Notes: generated by a model from the sequence alone, not told the origin. Positions 49,540 through 62,141 are shown, counted from the first letter of the stretch. The stretch is DNA of 64,000 nucleotides from Bactericera cockerelli (GCA_024516035.1 CM044957.1:50464085-50528084), one strand, 5' to 3'. Numbers and translations are program-made.

Positions 49540-50925
49540 TTACTTGACAAAGTATCCCTCCTGCAAAAATATAAAAAAAATAAAAAAAATTCACAGTAAT
49601 CAAGCTTTACGTGAAATATAAAGAAAAAGATACTTTATAAGACAGGTGAGAATATAAATTATAATTTATTTAGTTTTGATGGAAGTATCAGAAAGATTGT
49701 AAGTCTTCTGTCAATACTCAATATGAACACAATTTATATATAATAAAATTAAATCTAATGAGGGCAAAGCACAAAGCTACAAATCAAAGCCCAGAACAAT
49801 CGAACCCAAAAAAAGCAAATTTTTGGTATTTGAAAAAGTCAGAAACTCTTGCCACAAAAAAAACATTTCGTGTAAATTGAAATAGAGATGAGTTGGAAAT
49901 TTTAAAATGCCATCATTTGTAGTTTACAGGAATCAACAACATTTCATTTCTTCCTTTAACAACTTATCAGATGATTTAGTATCGCTGCTTGGATACGAAG
50001 ATGGAGTTGAAATTTTTAGATAAAGGAGTTGTTTTTATTTTGTTTCTGATTTATTTTAATTTAATATTATTAATAAATGAGATGGGATACGGTGAAGAAG
50101 AATAAATATCTACAGAAAAAATTAATATTAATTGATACTTTACAAAGAAAGTTTTAAATCAGCACACATATATTTTGTGTTACTTAACATAGCTTGATAC
50201 CAACATGAATTAATTTGAACTTTACGTATCTAGAAGACCAGAACAATGGAGGTCAGTAACATAAGACAGCGTTTTCACCATCTATGGTCTTGAACATGAA
50301 TCATTAACAAGTAATTGAATTTCATTATAAAAAATCCACACATTTTCATTTGAGTGAAATCACTCAATAAAGTTTTTGGTGTCCAATTTTGAAGAACAGA
50401 AAAGCCAGTTCTGGATCGATTTTTATGAAACTTTCACAGAGTGTTGAAAGAACCAGCTCTAGAAACAAAACAAAAAATAACTTTCAATTGAAATTTCCCT
50501 TCTAATATTTTAGAAGAGATAAATTTCAAAAAAATAATAAATTTAAGATGTAATTTTATGGTTAAGAAATCCTTTAAGGGGACGGTTAAATCTCACACCC
50601 TTATTTCCGGTATCAGTTACGAGTTTCTAGTACCATAATCTTTGTGTAGACAATTTCAAATATTATAATTATTCTGTCTACGAGTATGTCGAAAATTTTC
50701 TTACTTTCAACATTTGATGTGCTTTTTTTGTTCTTCAAGTTTCGACATCAAGTTGTGTCTAATTGTCTATTCATCTCACATGTTGAATAGATCCTAGTAA
50801 ATTATTTCAGCGGACACTGCCTATTTTGGAAATTTGGATAAAGCTTAAAATTTCTTAAACTACCTATGCGTCAGAGTTGAATTTTTTTTTTTTTTGCAAT
50901 TTGCACAAAACTCTACCTCATTGGT
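49540..50925. other. Intergenic, unassigned
   Basis: AT-rich unique-looking sequence, no TIR, tRNA-like head or coding ORF recognised. Confidence 0.5.
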
Positions 50926-50937
50926 CAAGCTACCGAA

Positions 50938-51080
50938 TTCAGTAGCTTGATCGATAAAGCGGCGGACTTGTAACCGGAGGTCGGTAGTTCAAGTCCCGGT
51001 TTCAGCGTAGATTTATTAAAGCGAGATTCAGTAGTTTTGACATCACGAAAGTGATTAGCACAAACATGATAACTTTTTTT
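50938..51080 (+). mobile_element. SINE family D
   Basis: CAGTAGCTTGATCGATAAAG, GAGGTCGGTAGTTCAAGTCC, then ATCACGAAAGTGATTAGCAC. Confidence 0.75.
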
Positions 51081-51454
51081 CCTCATTGAAGATTTTTCTA
51101 GATACTTCATAATTATTTAGCGCATAATTATTACTCTGCAATTTATGTACTAATTGATTTTCGATTGAGGTTTTTTTAGAACTCTTTCCAGAAAATTTTG
51201 GAACCAAGAGTAATGTGTTTTCCACTAGTGTATTGTACAATTTGTAGTAAATTGAAATGATAATATTGTTCTTTTGTCTTAATCATTACAGAGAAGACCA
51301 AGGAATTCAATATTGAGCTATATTTTGTAAACGCGACTCTTGTAAGTAAAGTGTGTTCAGAGTTTTTGTGCGATTGAACTATTTCAGTTATCATCCCCCA
51401 TCTCTTTTAAAATTAACAGAACTTAATACTACATTCTGGCTAGTACAATTTTAA

Positions 51455-51675
51455 AAATCTAAGGCGGAATTAATAGACAAAATCGAAAACTTAAGTCATG
51501 AGTGTCATGACTTAACATCGGTTGTCTCCATCTAAGACAGAATTATTTGTATAGTACATGTATATGTCTTTGTATCTAATAAAGCATATAATAATAATAA
51601 TAATAATAATAATACGCAAATCGAGACTTAGCGCCACAGAGAAATTACGAAAACGTCTATTAATTCCGCCCTAAG
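51455..51675. mobile_element. Family J MITE carrying a (TAA)n insert
   Basis: GGCGGAATTAATAGACAAAA at left and CGTCTATTAATTCCGCCC at right; 51580-51612 is a (AATAAT) run. A short AT-rich block sits between halves. Confidence 0.7.
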
Positions 51676-51679
51676 AATC

Positions 51680-53560
51680 GTGTATTTGAATACATAGATA
51701 CCTACTATAATATTCCTTCAGTCTGTAAAGTACCTATAATTTGGGAAACCAGGAAAAAGTGGTTTGTTTACAAATTTAATATATGCCGGAGCTACGTTGG
51801 CAATTTGCTCAAATAGAGAAAAACTGTATGATCGCAAGTTGCATTTGTTCGATTCTCACTCTAGGAATAGGATCGTGCAGAGGCGATCCCTGATCATCTG
51901 TGTAACCCTAGCATGTAGGTACTTTATTACCTTTATCTCAGACTTTGACTAAACAACTAACCCCAAAAAATATTTTTCATACATTTTCAAGCCCAACTCT
52001 CATCTTCATTCAATGACTTATTAGTTTACCTGTCTACTACCTAACCCCTGGGAATTAAATTTTCGATGTACATTATTATTCCCGTGAATAATTTTCCCAA
52101 GATCTAAATTTTTTGAACGCCCATAATCTCTTTCTTTCTATAACTTTATGTAGCTTCATTAATATATTATTATTTTTTAATTTAAACATCAACATATTGG
52201 CTCCATTGCATGTAAATACTATGAATGATTGATGAACAAGATAATTTGATTTGGCAATAGAAAGATTAAAACTTGTTGAAATAAATAAGTCTTTTTTAAT
52301 TTACATACAATAAAGATGTTTTAAAATGTACATATTTTCTTTAACTTAATTAATAATTTTCAAAGAACTGCAAACGAACTACAAGCATCTACAGTAGCTG
52401 TTGTTTCAAAAAGACCTCATTAAAATCTCCTTTGTGATAAACTTTCTTATTTGGAAAGCGTCATTAAAATAAAATATCTCATGTTAAGTGCAATAGCTAA
52501 TATTTTTATTGTTTCTTGTTTTTAATGTTGAAAATAATTATCATTTTAAGAATTTTTTGTTTCATTTTTGCTAGAACATTTGGACAGTGTCAAATTATGC
52601 CAATTAACATAATATATTTTTTGTGTCTTTTTATAAGTAGGTACTAAAAATTTCAAATCTCTTGAAGTGTGTAGTTGTTGTTGTAGTTGCAACGTGAGCT
52701 ACGCCAAACTGTTCTGATGGTCTCTAGCCGGGTCAGTAGATAATTATTTCAGGGTGGAGTGCATAGTCACTAATAGCCTAATCAAGCACAGCTAGTAGCC
52801 ATTTGATTGTTTATAAAGTTGTTTGATTTAATCTGTTCATTAGCGACTCTACACTTGGGCCTTAGTGTGTTATGTTTTTCAACATTTTAGATTATTGTTA
52901 CACACAACTATTCCCAGCTCTTCCTGGCTCACTGGGTGATTTGAATGTAAGCATTTTCATGAAAGTAATAAATAAATAAATTAAAAAGGTCGTCTATTAG
53001 TTTTTTCATTGTTAACTGGTTGACTTCAATATTATTATTTATTGTTGGAATATTGAAATGAATAGGTGCTCGTAATGTTTAATAGGATATGTGAGATAAA
53101 ATGCTAAACAACGATGTTAGATTTTATTTGGATGTACAATTTACAAACAAAATAAAGACTTTGTTATTTTTGTATTACGACATGAATTTATTTTTTATTT
53201 CCGTTATAGGTTTTCTACATTCCAACCCGTGTGTTGGAATTTTTTTAATGAATTTCAAAATCATTAATACAACTGGGTGAAAAGAAATTGATCATCTCGT
53301 TTATTGAGAAATTATCTTGATTGGCGTGGGAATGGGTTGAAAAGTCAATAAATTTAATAATTAAGTTTAACGAAATTGGCGTTAAACCCAAATTAAGAAA
53401 AAAGTTAAAATATTAAATGAGTCGACAACATAACTTGTTTTCTAGATAAGATTGATGAAGTTACAATTATTTTCTGCTATTTCAGGGGGGTCAACTTAAT
53501 AAGATAAGGTGCGAAAATGTTTTGTTATTATAGAGTGACATGCTCCTGAAGTTTCAGAGA
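51680..53560. other. Intergenic, unassigned
   Basis: AT-rich. 52670-52870 has GTTGTAGTTGCAACGTGAGC and repeat-like character, but no second copy in the window confirms it. Confidence 0.45.
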
Positions 53561-53569
53561 CCTAATACA

Positions 53570-53770
53570 CCAATAATTTGAAATAAGTTAATCACATTAT
53601 GAGATCATATAACTAGATTAAAAAAAAATATTAATTGAAATAAATTAATCACATTATGAGCTCATACATAGGTACACACTAAAAAAATTATAATTTGAAA
53701 TAAATTTATCACATAATGAGCTCATACCTACATAAAAAAATTATAATTTGAAATGAATTAATCACAAAAC
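53570..53770. repeat. 65-bp tandem repeat, three copies plus
   Basis: Units with TAATTTGAAATAAATTWATC, ACATWATGAGCTCATA and a run of A. Lies just 3' of the gene ending at 53991. Confidence 0.8.
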
Positions 53771-53990
53771 ATGTTGAACTTAAGAACAAAAAAAGTCTGG
53801 CAAGCTTATACTTATTATATGCAAGTACTGGATGGTACATTATCAATACAAAAATTATACTATTGAGATTACATAGTATGTACCTACAAGTATTCAAGAT
53901 ACACAGAAATCATCTTAATTTATAAATACTCGTAATTTTATGAGAGAGAAAAAACAAACTAACACAATTTTCCCTTTTTCAAGAACCTTT

Positions 53991-54181
53991 TCAATAGTTA
54001 GCTAATTCTGACAAGTCATCAGCTGTACTTCTTTCCAAGACCCGTTCAAACTGAATAGGGATTTCCATTAATTTTTTTCTATCTTCCAATATTTTTCTTA
54101 GAGCTTCTTCAACCTCTTGAATGTTAGCTCTTCTGTGTACTGATTCACCTATAGCATGATTTTGACCTGGTTCTTCTTGTT
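53991..54181 (-). CDS. Hypothetical gene exon 3
   Basis: Acceptor ATTTTACAG; QEEPGQNHAIGESVHRRANI, helix, stop TGA at 53993-53991. Confidence 0.65.
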
Positions 54182-57100
54182 CTGTAAAATAGAATAAAAA
54201 TTAGTTTTTTTTTTTTTTTTTTTTTTAAACAGCAAATTTAGTTAGTTGGTGTGCCACCCAGCCATGCATTTTTTTTTTTGAGATATCAAGTAGATATTAC
54301 ACAGACATCTTTCTGAATTTATAAGTATGTAATAATGCATCTTGATCGTAGCTCTGAAAAGGAAGATGATCCTATTTAATAGCTTGTATGAATAAATTAT
54401 GCCTTGCAATCCCAAATGGAATCTCAATTATAAAGTTCATGAAAGATCTTGACATCCCACATAGGGTCTCATGGCCAGATGAGGCAAAAACAGATTTTAA
54501 TTAAGTATCATAATATATGTATATCGGCAATAAGGAATTGAATCTTTGTTATCTTGCTTTTTTTACTATAAAAATCAGATAGGCCTTACTTTCATCATCC
54601 CATAGCTAGGAAAATAATCTGGAAGTGTGTCAAAAAATCTCTACAGAGTGTCCACTTTTAATGTGCGCCATAGGAAAAATACATGTAAAAACAGTTTTTC
54701 TTGTCTCAAAAGTCGCCATTAAGTATTTTAATTAAACCAAATATGTTAACTCATGTATTTTTATCTGAAGAATCCACTGGTGGTAATTTCATACACCTGG
54801 GACTTACAGTTAAAAAGTTAAGGGTTCGAAATCCGAGAAATGTGTTATGTTTGAAACTCAACATTTTTGTACAATTGGATACTCTATTTTATGTATTTTT
54901 TCACGAGAAATTGATTGGTAATATTTTCAATTACCTGGGGTTTACAGTGAAAAAAATCTGGGTTCGAAACCGAGTAATTGCGTTATGTTTGAAACTCAAT
55001 ATTTTCGTAAACCTAGATACCTACCGGGTTTCTGGTTTTACTAACTGTGATACCCTATTTTAGCATTCTTTAACTTTATTTGTGTATTTTTTCAATAGAA
55101 ATAACGATTTCTGCTTCTTTTGTCCGAAGAAGACTAACTGAAAAAAGGCGTGTTTTAAACTTGAATTCATGACTTTGTAAAAAAGGACAACTGATAATCA
55201 GTTTATGGGTAGGTACTTACTGATATTGAAGTTAGATTCGATTTTCAGACGAATCTAGTTTAAATCTGACACACGCTCCCAATTTTCAAAACTCACGGAT
55301 GTGGGCCAAAGAAAATCCTCTACTCTTGGTACAGCCTCATACTCAGTACCCACAAAAAGTAAACGTCTGGGCAGGAATAGTAGGACAACACATTATTGGT
55401 CCAATATTCTACAATGAAAGTCTAACTTCAGAACTCTTCCTCGACCTCTTTGTTCATGAAATAGGTCCATTAATCACAAATTAATGTTATTGGTGAAAGA
55501 GAATTTTTTTTTCAAATGGACGGTTGTCCAGCCCACAACTCAAGATTAGTCAAAGAGTTTTTACAAGCAGCATTTCCAGGAAGGGTGCTAGCTCACAATA
55601 GTGATATTGATTGGGCAGCAAGATCACCCGATCTATTCCCAAATGACTTTTTTATTTGGGGTTACCTAAAAGCAATACTTTATCACGAAGGTAAAACATA
55701 CCCCAATGTAGAGGCATTGAAAGATGCCATCACTCAAGCATGCAACAACATAACAGCACGCCAATTGGCAAATGTTCGCAATGAATTTTACGACAGATTG
55801 GGATATTGTGTTGCTGCTGATGGAGATATCTTTGAAAATCGAATCTAACTTCAATATCAGTAAGTACCTGCCCATAAACTGATTATCAGTTGTTCTTTTT
55901 TACAAAGTCATGAATTCAAGTTTAAAACACGCCTTTTTTCAGTAGGTCTTCTTCGGACAAAAGAAGCAGAAATCGTTATTTCTATTGAAAAAATACACAA
56001 ATAAAGTTAAAGAATGCTAAAATAGGATATAACAGTTAGTAAAACCAGAAACCAGGTAGGTATCCAGGTTTACGAAAATATTGAGTTTCAAACATAACGC
56101 AATTACTCGGTTTCGAACCCAGAACTTTTTAATTGTAAACCCCAGGTAATTGAAAATATTACCAATCAATTTCTCGTGAAAAAATACATAAAATAGAGTA
56201 TCCAATTGTACAAAAATGTTGAGTTTCAAACATAACACATTTCTCGGATTTCGAACCCTTAACTTTTTAACTGTAAGTCCCAGGTGTATGAAATTACCAC
56301 CAGTGGATTCTTCAGATAAAAATACATGAGTTAACATATTTGGTTTAATTAAAATACTTAATGGCGACTTTTGAGACAAGAAAAACTGTTTTTACATGTA
56401 TTTTTCCTATGGCGCACATTAAAAGTGGACACTCTGTATAGCTCTTCAAGATCTATGGGATTTGAAAAGAAATTTAAAAAATAATAATAAAGATGGGTGT
56501 TTCACAGCCTTTTATATTTCGTAGCAATGAAACAGGAGCTACTGTACACACTTGTGGTCTGTGTTGTAGACTGACCATCCCATAGTATGCCTTCCCTCTG
56601 ATGGGTGAGAAGTGACACAATAGTTCCCATTTAGGTACTGGGTCAACACGAGCACACCAGAAGGTATCCCTTACAAAAAACTGTAACCAAATTTTGAATA
56701 CAAATTTTTGTCAGTGCAGGGGTTTGAACCCGGGACCTTCTTTCTGTCTGGCAAGTGAGTGCTTAACCACTGAGTTATTTGTGTGCTCAAATTTTATTGA
56801 CTTGGTAAACTCAGACAGGAAGTAAAAATAAATTTTACCTGGAATAATTTCTGCTTCATCACCATTAGCTTGGAGACTCATTGGACTATAGCATCTTGCA
56901 GAATCTGAATTCGGTACACATCTGGTTTCTTTGTCCTTTGTTTCAGGACATTCTTTTTCTACAGAAAAGGCTTCTTGAACATCTGGTTTCTGAAAAGAAA
57001 AAAAAATTACTCTCTTTTCTACAAAATATTTTTTTGACAAATACATAGGTATACCAGTTCTTGCAAAATACCTATATCTTATAACTAAAATTGTTCATAG

Positions 57101-58201
57101 AAAAATGAAGATTTTTTTGGTAATTGTTTCATAGTTGGATATTTTTTTAAACAACCAGTTTTTTTTATGAATTTGATACAGGTATCAAATTCATCATCAG
57201 AAGAGGAGTCTTTGAGAGTAGAGGAACCAAGTTCTGTTTTATTTTTAGCCTAAATTTTTGAATTAAATCTGTTTTACTTTATACTTTTAATATTGAACTA
57301 ATATTTCAATCCATTACTTCTGTACACTATCACATCTATTGAAGGTTGTATATATGATCCATGCCACTGACATGTGGTAGAGTACCAAGCATGCAGGCTG
57401 CACTGCCGCGTTGAATCCCTATGGATATTCTCTGCAGCAAGAATTCTTTGGTGCTTCGAGTGCCAGTGGCATGAATCAAATTATTGAATTAATATCTATC
57501 TGAATATAATAATTATAATATCTGAATATAATTAGCGCGCTAGGCATTGCACACATGGTGACCTGGGTTCGATTCCCAGCGGGGGAGGATTTTTTCTGCT
57601 CTGTACTTGGATGTTCGGGGTCCACTCATACCTCGTGAGGAAAAATGAGTAGTTACTTGTATGAGTAACGACCAGTGGTGGCATTACCAGAGTAAAAAGA
57701 AATTAATGTAATAGAATAATTCAAAATGTAAAGGAGGCTCTTAGTAATGCTGCGCTACCCACAAAAATTGTGAAGAGGCCTTGTGCTTCACCACAAAGAA
57801 ATTTGTACATACAATATCAAATTTTCTACAGATACTGGGTTCAAACCATGCCAACAAAAATTTGTATTAAAAAGTTGGTTACAGTTGCTTGTAAGCACAC
57901 CAGAAGGTTCTGTTGTGCTTGTGTTGACCCAGCACCTAAATGAAGTTTTGTGTCAGTTCTTGCCCATCAGAGGGGAGGCATACTACAGGATGGGAATGCT
58001 ACAACCATGTTTCTGTACCTGTGGCTCAGTGAAAGTCTGCGGAAGAGAAATTATCTTGATATCATATTCATTGCTTTCCATTGTTTCATTATTTTCTTGG
58101 TCAATCATTGCAGGTGGATTTAGTCTAATTTCATCTGCAATTTCTTGTATTTTTTCTACCAAAGTTGATCTTGTGGGATTTCCTTTCTTGTTTCTATCCA
58201 T
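53991..58201 (-). CDS. Hypothetical protein, 174 aa, three exons
   Basis: Exons 58019-58201, 56839-56989 and 53991-54181 join in phase to 174 aa. I do not recognise the family. It is hydrophilic: a basic N-terminus (MDRNKKGNPTRSTLVEKIQE), a low-complexity acidic middle, and a likely C-terminal helix (IQEVEEALRKILEDRKKLME) ending SELANY. No signal peptide, membrane segment or metal motif. All splice sites are GT-AG with pyrimidine-rich acceptors, and three independent phase matches support a real gene over chance. The exon 1 donor (GTACAG) sits beside a truncated SINE A, which could have moved or created it. Intron 2 carries a 1.8-kb transposon. Confidence 0.62.
54644..56436. mobile_element. 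Long-TIR mariner-type element with broken transposase
   Basis: Ends CAGAGTGTCCACTTTTAATG and its inverse, flanked by TA. Inverted arms are about 604 bp (54644-55247 and 55833-56436), nearly identical. Each arm contains two diverged direct copies of about 130 bp (TGTTTGAAACTCAA motif). The middle codes the C-terminal part of a mariner/Tc1-like transposase. Confidence 0.88.
55299..55848 (+). pseudogene. Mariner-like transposase remnant
   Basis: 55299-55484 reads ENPLLLVQPHTQYPQKVNVW and AGIVGQHIIGP; 55516-55848 reads MDGCPAHNSRLVKEFLQAAF, then ARSPDLFPNDFFIWGYLK, the second catalytic D and the D-containing motif of the family. A stop at 55482-55484 separates the two pieces in nearly the same region. 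The N-terminal DNA-binding part and the first catalytic D are absent, so it is not functional. The final codons lie in the right inverted arm. Confidence 0.8.
56485..56790 (-). mobile_element. SINE family A
   Basis: AAACAGGAGCTACTGTACAC, CCTCTGATGGGTGAGAAGTG and the B-box GGTTTGAACCCGGGACC; head about 50 bp from exon 2 of the hypothetical gene. Confidence 0.75.
56839..56989 (-). CDS. Hypothetical gene exon 2
   Basis: KPDVQEAFSVEKECPETKDK to AEIIP; acceptor TTTTCAG, donor GTAAAA, ends in phase 1. Confidence 0.62.
57000..57525. other. Intron 1 of the hypothetical gene, unassigned part
   Basis: AT-rich with a short inverted pair (AATTTGATACAGGTATCAAATT, 57171-57192) and another (ATGCCACTGACATG / GCCAGTGGCATGA, 57360-57475). 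Confidence 0.5.
57530..57790 (+). mobile_element. SINE family C
   Basis: GCGCGCTAGGCATTGCACAC, GGGTTCGATTCCCAGCGG and CATACCTCGTGAGGAAAAAT; a SINE A fragment follows at 57830-58010. Confidence 0.78.
57830..58012 (+). mobile_element. SINE family A, truncated
   Basis: ACAAAAATTTGTATT, TGTTGACCCAGCACCTAAAT and GCCCATCAGAGGGGAGGCAT; ends next to the donor of exon 1 of the hypothetical gene. Confidence 0.7.
58019..58201 (-). CDS. Hypothetical gene exon 1
   Basis: 61 codons, MDRNKKGNPTRSTLVEKIQE to TFTEPQ; donor GTACAG, phase 0. Its ATG is the only one in the stretch. Confidence 0.6.
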
Positions 58202-58935
58202 GCTGATGTTGCCCTTAGTGCTTTGAGTAAGTTTGCTTACTTGGGAGTCTCTGGAACAATAAGAGGCTTGAAGAAATTGGACAAGTTAAATGCAAATACC
58301 AATACTGATAATGTAATTTTCTTGTGAATAATATCTTGATTATTAACAAATTTATATAAAGTGGTTACGAGAGTATTAACAGTGGTTAAATGGATTAAAC
58401 CGTTGAAAGATAACTTTAATTAACCAAAATCAACAAATCAACTACACACTTTTTTGAATTTGAAAAGTTTGAGATTTTTTCAAATTCGCGCGTGATTACA
58501 GGTTTGGTTCTATCGAATCATGTGATGGCGCGCTTTCAAATGATAATTTTTATTTTACGACTGGAACGAAATGTTTTTGTCTCAATTTTTCTTTAGTAGG
58601 TACACATCTTACACACCAAAATTTCATTTAGTTCTAAGAAAAGTGTCCGTTTTTCGCGAGCTTTTGTAAATCATTGCAAATTTTGGAAATTACTGTCTAT
58701 TATACACTTCTCACTTCGTGATAAATTTGAAAAATAACGGATTTCAAGGAGTCTGCAAAGCACTGGATCACGTGATACGTAGATTCATAAAGTGAAGCGC
58801 TTAATCGTCCGTTATGCAAATGTATATTCTAACGATAAAATTTTGAATTTCGAGTTACTTTTGAACCTTCATACATCTTGAATTTAGATAACGAGTAATT
58901 TTAATTTCTAAACAACTTGAATTTGAGATAATATT
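58202..58935. promoter_or_regulatory. Upstream region of the hypothetical gene
   Basis: No repeats recognised. Contains GATTCGCGCGTG- and ATGGCGCGC-type CpG-rich spots (58485-58535) in otherwise AT-rich sequence. Promoter position not fixed. Confidence 0.35.
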
Positions 58936-58939
58936 ATTA

Positions 58940-59255
58940 TCTGACCTGGTTGCAGGGTTTTTCAGTGAAATCCTTACAATTAACACTGCGACTTAATTAG
59001 ATCCAGTTTATTTGGTTGTAACGTCCTGATTGAGATAGATAGTCAGGACGAGGGTTTTACACTCCATTCGCTAGAAATCGTACCAGCTACCCACATTAAT
59101 CTCACCCAGCATGGGTAGGGCCGGAAATGCCAGCCTCACGTGTTTGTAAGGAACAGATTTTTTTTTCGAAAAGTCTGCCCCAACCGACGGAGATCGAACT
59201 CGGGATCTCTGGACTACGGGCAGTGGTCACAACCATCACTCCACGGAGGCTGGAC
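58940..59255 (-). mobile_element. SINE family G, full copy
   Basis: ATCTGACCTGGTTGCAGGGT, GACGAGGGTTTTACACTCCA, GGGTAGGGCCGGAAATGCCA and the head with GAGATCGAACTCGGGATC on the plus strand. Confidence 0.78.
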
Positions 59256-59439
59256 TTGAGATAAAATAATTCTTATAAAATTATCGAGGAAGTATTGTGT
59301 GGTGTATTTGTTTCAATATAGGGGGTTCAACGTGAATTTCAATTGCTCTTGTAATAATCTGAGAAATTCATCCACCAGCAATTCTTCCATTTAATTCTTC
59401 ACATTAAATTCAACTAGAATGAGTTGACTAATAAATAAA

Positions 59440-59712
59440 TAAATGTGTTTCTTTGTGTTAATATATCACAATTTTTAGTGGGTAGAGCAGAATTACAAGA
59501 CTTTTCCATATCCTGTAATATCTTATTTTTGCCTATAATTCCGCCACTGGTCGCTGCTCACATTAAAGCAGCTACTCATTTTTCCTCACGAGGTATGGGT
59601 GGACCCCGAACACCCAAGAACAGAGCAGAAAAAATCCTGCCCCGTAGGTGATCGAACTTAGGTCACCGTGCGTACAGTGCCTAGCGCCCTAACCCACTCG
59701 GCCACTGTGACT
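59440..59712 (-). mobile_element. SINE family C, full copy
   Basis: TGGGTAGAGCAGAATTACAA, GCAGCTACTCATTTTTCCTC and the head end CTCGGCCACTGTGAC. Confidence 0.78.
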
Positions 59713-59989
59713 TAGGTGACTTTAATGTGAACCTGAATTAATAATAATAATATAGAAGAAGAAAAAAAAATGGATTTGATTGAGTACATTAATGTCACAG
59801 TAGTGAAATTTATTTCATAAGGTAGCAATTACTTAAAATTTTGTAGGTATTTCAAAAATAATTGTTTGAACATGGAAAAAAAAGGAAAATCTCAAGGTGA
59901 AAAATAAGGCATACATTAACAAAATATGGACGGAATCTTTAGGTTAAGGCTCAAACCTACCGGACTATAATTCTCCATGCTTTTTTAGT

Positions 59990-60235
59990 CCCAGTAATGC
60001 AGTGGTCAAGGTGCAGGCGTCGGTCTGGTAATCCAGAGGTCGCGGGTTCGAAACCTAGTCGGGACATGACAGGACATTATACTCCCATTTGTGTTTTTAG
60101 GTCAAATTTACCTCTCTATAACTTCTTTATAGGAAAAAAAATCTGGTTAAGTAATGGGGACTCTAGTTATGCTGTGCTACCCACAAGAAATATGAAGAGG
60201 CCTTGAGGTTCACCACAAAGAGACCATACTTTAGC
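59990..60235 (+). mobile_element. SINE E-like head joined to a SINE C-like tail
   Basis: TGCAGTGGTCAAGGTGCAGG with B-box CGGGTTCGAAACC (59997-60070), then GTGCTACCCACAAGAAATAT and TTCACCACAAAGAG (60170-60230). May be a distinct chimeric SINE. Confidence 0.65.
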
Positions 60236-60239
60236 TAAC

Positions 60240-61870
60240 TAATATATTTAACAGAAGAAATCTGAGCAGAAAATATAAATTTTAAAGAAATTTCTTGATC
60301 TGTCAAGTAATTTAATTGATTCAAATATAAGTAAGGAAATAAAAAGGTGAAATAAGTTTAAATATGACACCTCGAGTACAAGTTTACTTCACATTAAATC
60401 TTTTCTATGACACAATTGAGCTAAATCTAACCATTTGATCAAATAATACAGTACCTACATAATAAGCAATGAAAGGCAGTAACATAGAAAGTTGTCATAT
60501 GTGTTGATCACAACTTAAATTTGCCCCACTAAATATTTGCCATAATTGAGACTCGAACCACCGACCTCCAGGTTTACGAGTTCACCGCCTTATCGATCCA
60601 GCTACTGAGGTTGGTGGAAGGCAGTAATACAACTTATATGTAACTTAGAAAAGCTAACTTAAAAACTAAAACTAATAGATTAACACGAACAGCAACAAAT
60701 AACAAGAATCAAATTAATACTTCATCAAACACACAAAAATTCACAATTCTTGGACGGAATAGTTAACAAATAAACATGAGAGTACAACAGAAGCAATATG
60801 AGTCTGTTTCTAAAAATAATTGCCTAATATTAAATAGATATAATTTGTGGTGGATCTATGATATAATGCTACAAATATAGATAAGATAAGGAGGAAAAAT
60901 TGTAAATTTAATATAAAAAATAGTGTCATTCTTAGTACAATACAGTACCTAATATAAAGTTGTGTCTTGTAGTAAAATTAGAATATTTTTTATGGCGACT
61001 TTATTCACCAATGGGCAATTTTTTTGATTTTTTTCTTTTTTCTTCAAGTAAGTTGTCCAATGTATTCTCAGCTGTGTGAAGTTTCAGATGTGAATACATT
61101 AAGACGATTGTGAGTGCTTCAAGAGTATTACAGAAAATTTTATCAGTAAAAGATGATACTACCTCATTTAGTTCATCTAGTTAGATAAATCATAGATAAG
61201 ACAAGTCTATCTAGTTAGATAAGAGAAAGAACAATACGTATTGTGAATTCCCAGGTTGCCCATGGACACAGTATGAAATTCAAACAGATGTCATTGAATA
61301 GTAGAGTCAATAGTAAATGGAATTTTTGTAAGAAATATTTGAGATTTAACAATCATTTATAGAAGATATACTTTAGGAGTATTTGAGATTGAACTAACGT
61401 TAATCAGCCTTCAAGCTTGTGTCCGAGAGTAGACTATCACACGGCTCCAGAAACTATGCCCAGGTACAAGTTGAAAGAGAGCATTTTTACATAAGCATTT
61501 CCTACCAGCATCAAATGTAACTATTACAAACGTAAGATATTTGAGAGTACCTTTGAGAAATGTATGTACGACGTAATCACCTTTCTTTCAATGGATCACT
61601 TGCGGATGAAGAAAAAAAGTGAATGACCGTTTCTGTTGAAGAAATACTAGAGAAAGCCAATTCTGCCATCAACACAAAACGCGAAAGATCTCAAGCTTAA
61701 AAAAAAAAAAAAAAAAAAACAAGTGCATGTGACCCATTTGCAGAAACGTAATCTTTTGGAACCATGATGAATTTTTCGATCTCTCAGTCTCCTTGCAGAC
61801 ACACAGAACACTTTACAATGGACTACTAGTGATGGACTTGCGCGCGAGATAGATCCCCGTCTCTTCTCGT
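60240..61870. other. Intergenic, one SINE D at 60500-60612
   Basis: SINE D shows ACCACCGACCTCCAGGTTTA and CTTATCGATCCAGCTACTGA. The rest is AT-rich with a poly-A run at 61699-61719 and nothing else recognised. Confidence 0.5.
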
Positions 61871-61877
61871 GGAAAAA

Positions 61878-62140
61878 AGGGTTGGGTGGAAGAGATTGCC
61901 AAAGGCAATAACCCCGCCCTTTAGCTAGGACATATATATTATGTATTTTTTTTTTAGTAACAGGATAACATATACAAAGGTATTTTTCCTAAGCTAAAGC
62001 TTCTATACTCGTATTTATTAATTTATTTTTTCTTCATTTTGTTCTCTTTTTACTTCTCTTATATTGTATATTAATTTGTAATAATCTGTGTTGTATGTAA
62101 TATATCCAATTAATAAAGTGTAAAAAAATAAATAAAATAA
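61878..62140 (+). mobile_element. LINE/SINE-like 3' tail
   Basis: GGGTGGAAGAGATTGCCAAA, CAATAACCCCGCCCTTTAGC and a terminal CCAATTAATAAAGTGTAAAA; matches 1078-1180. Confidence 0.55.
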
Positions 62141-62141
62141 G

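Noticed and set aside
54701..56379. Two nearly identical 120-aa ORFs
   Set aside because: They are the two inverted arms of the mariner-type element; the internal peptide repeat reflects DNA direct repeats, and no start context or homology supports a gene.
60000..60070. Functional tRNA gene
   Set aside because: The B-box and partial cloverleaf belong to a dispersed SINE head; acceptor stem and anticodon arm do not pair well.
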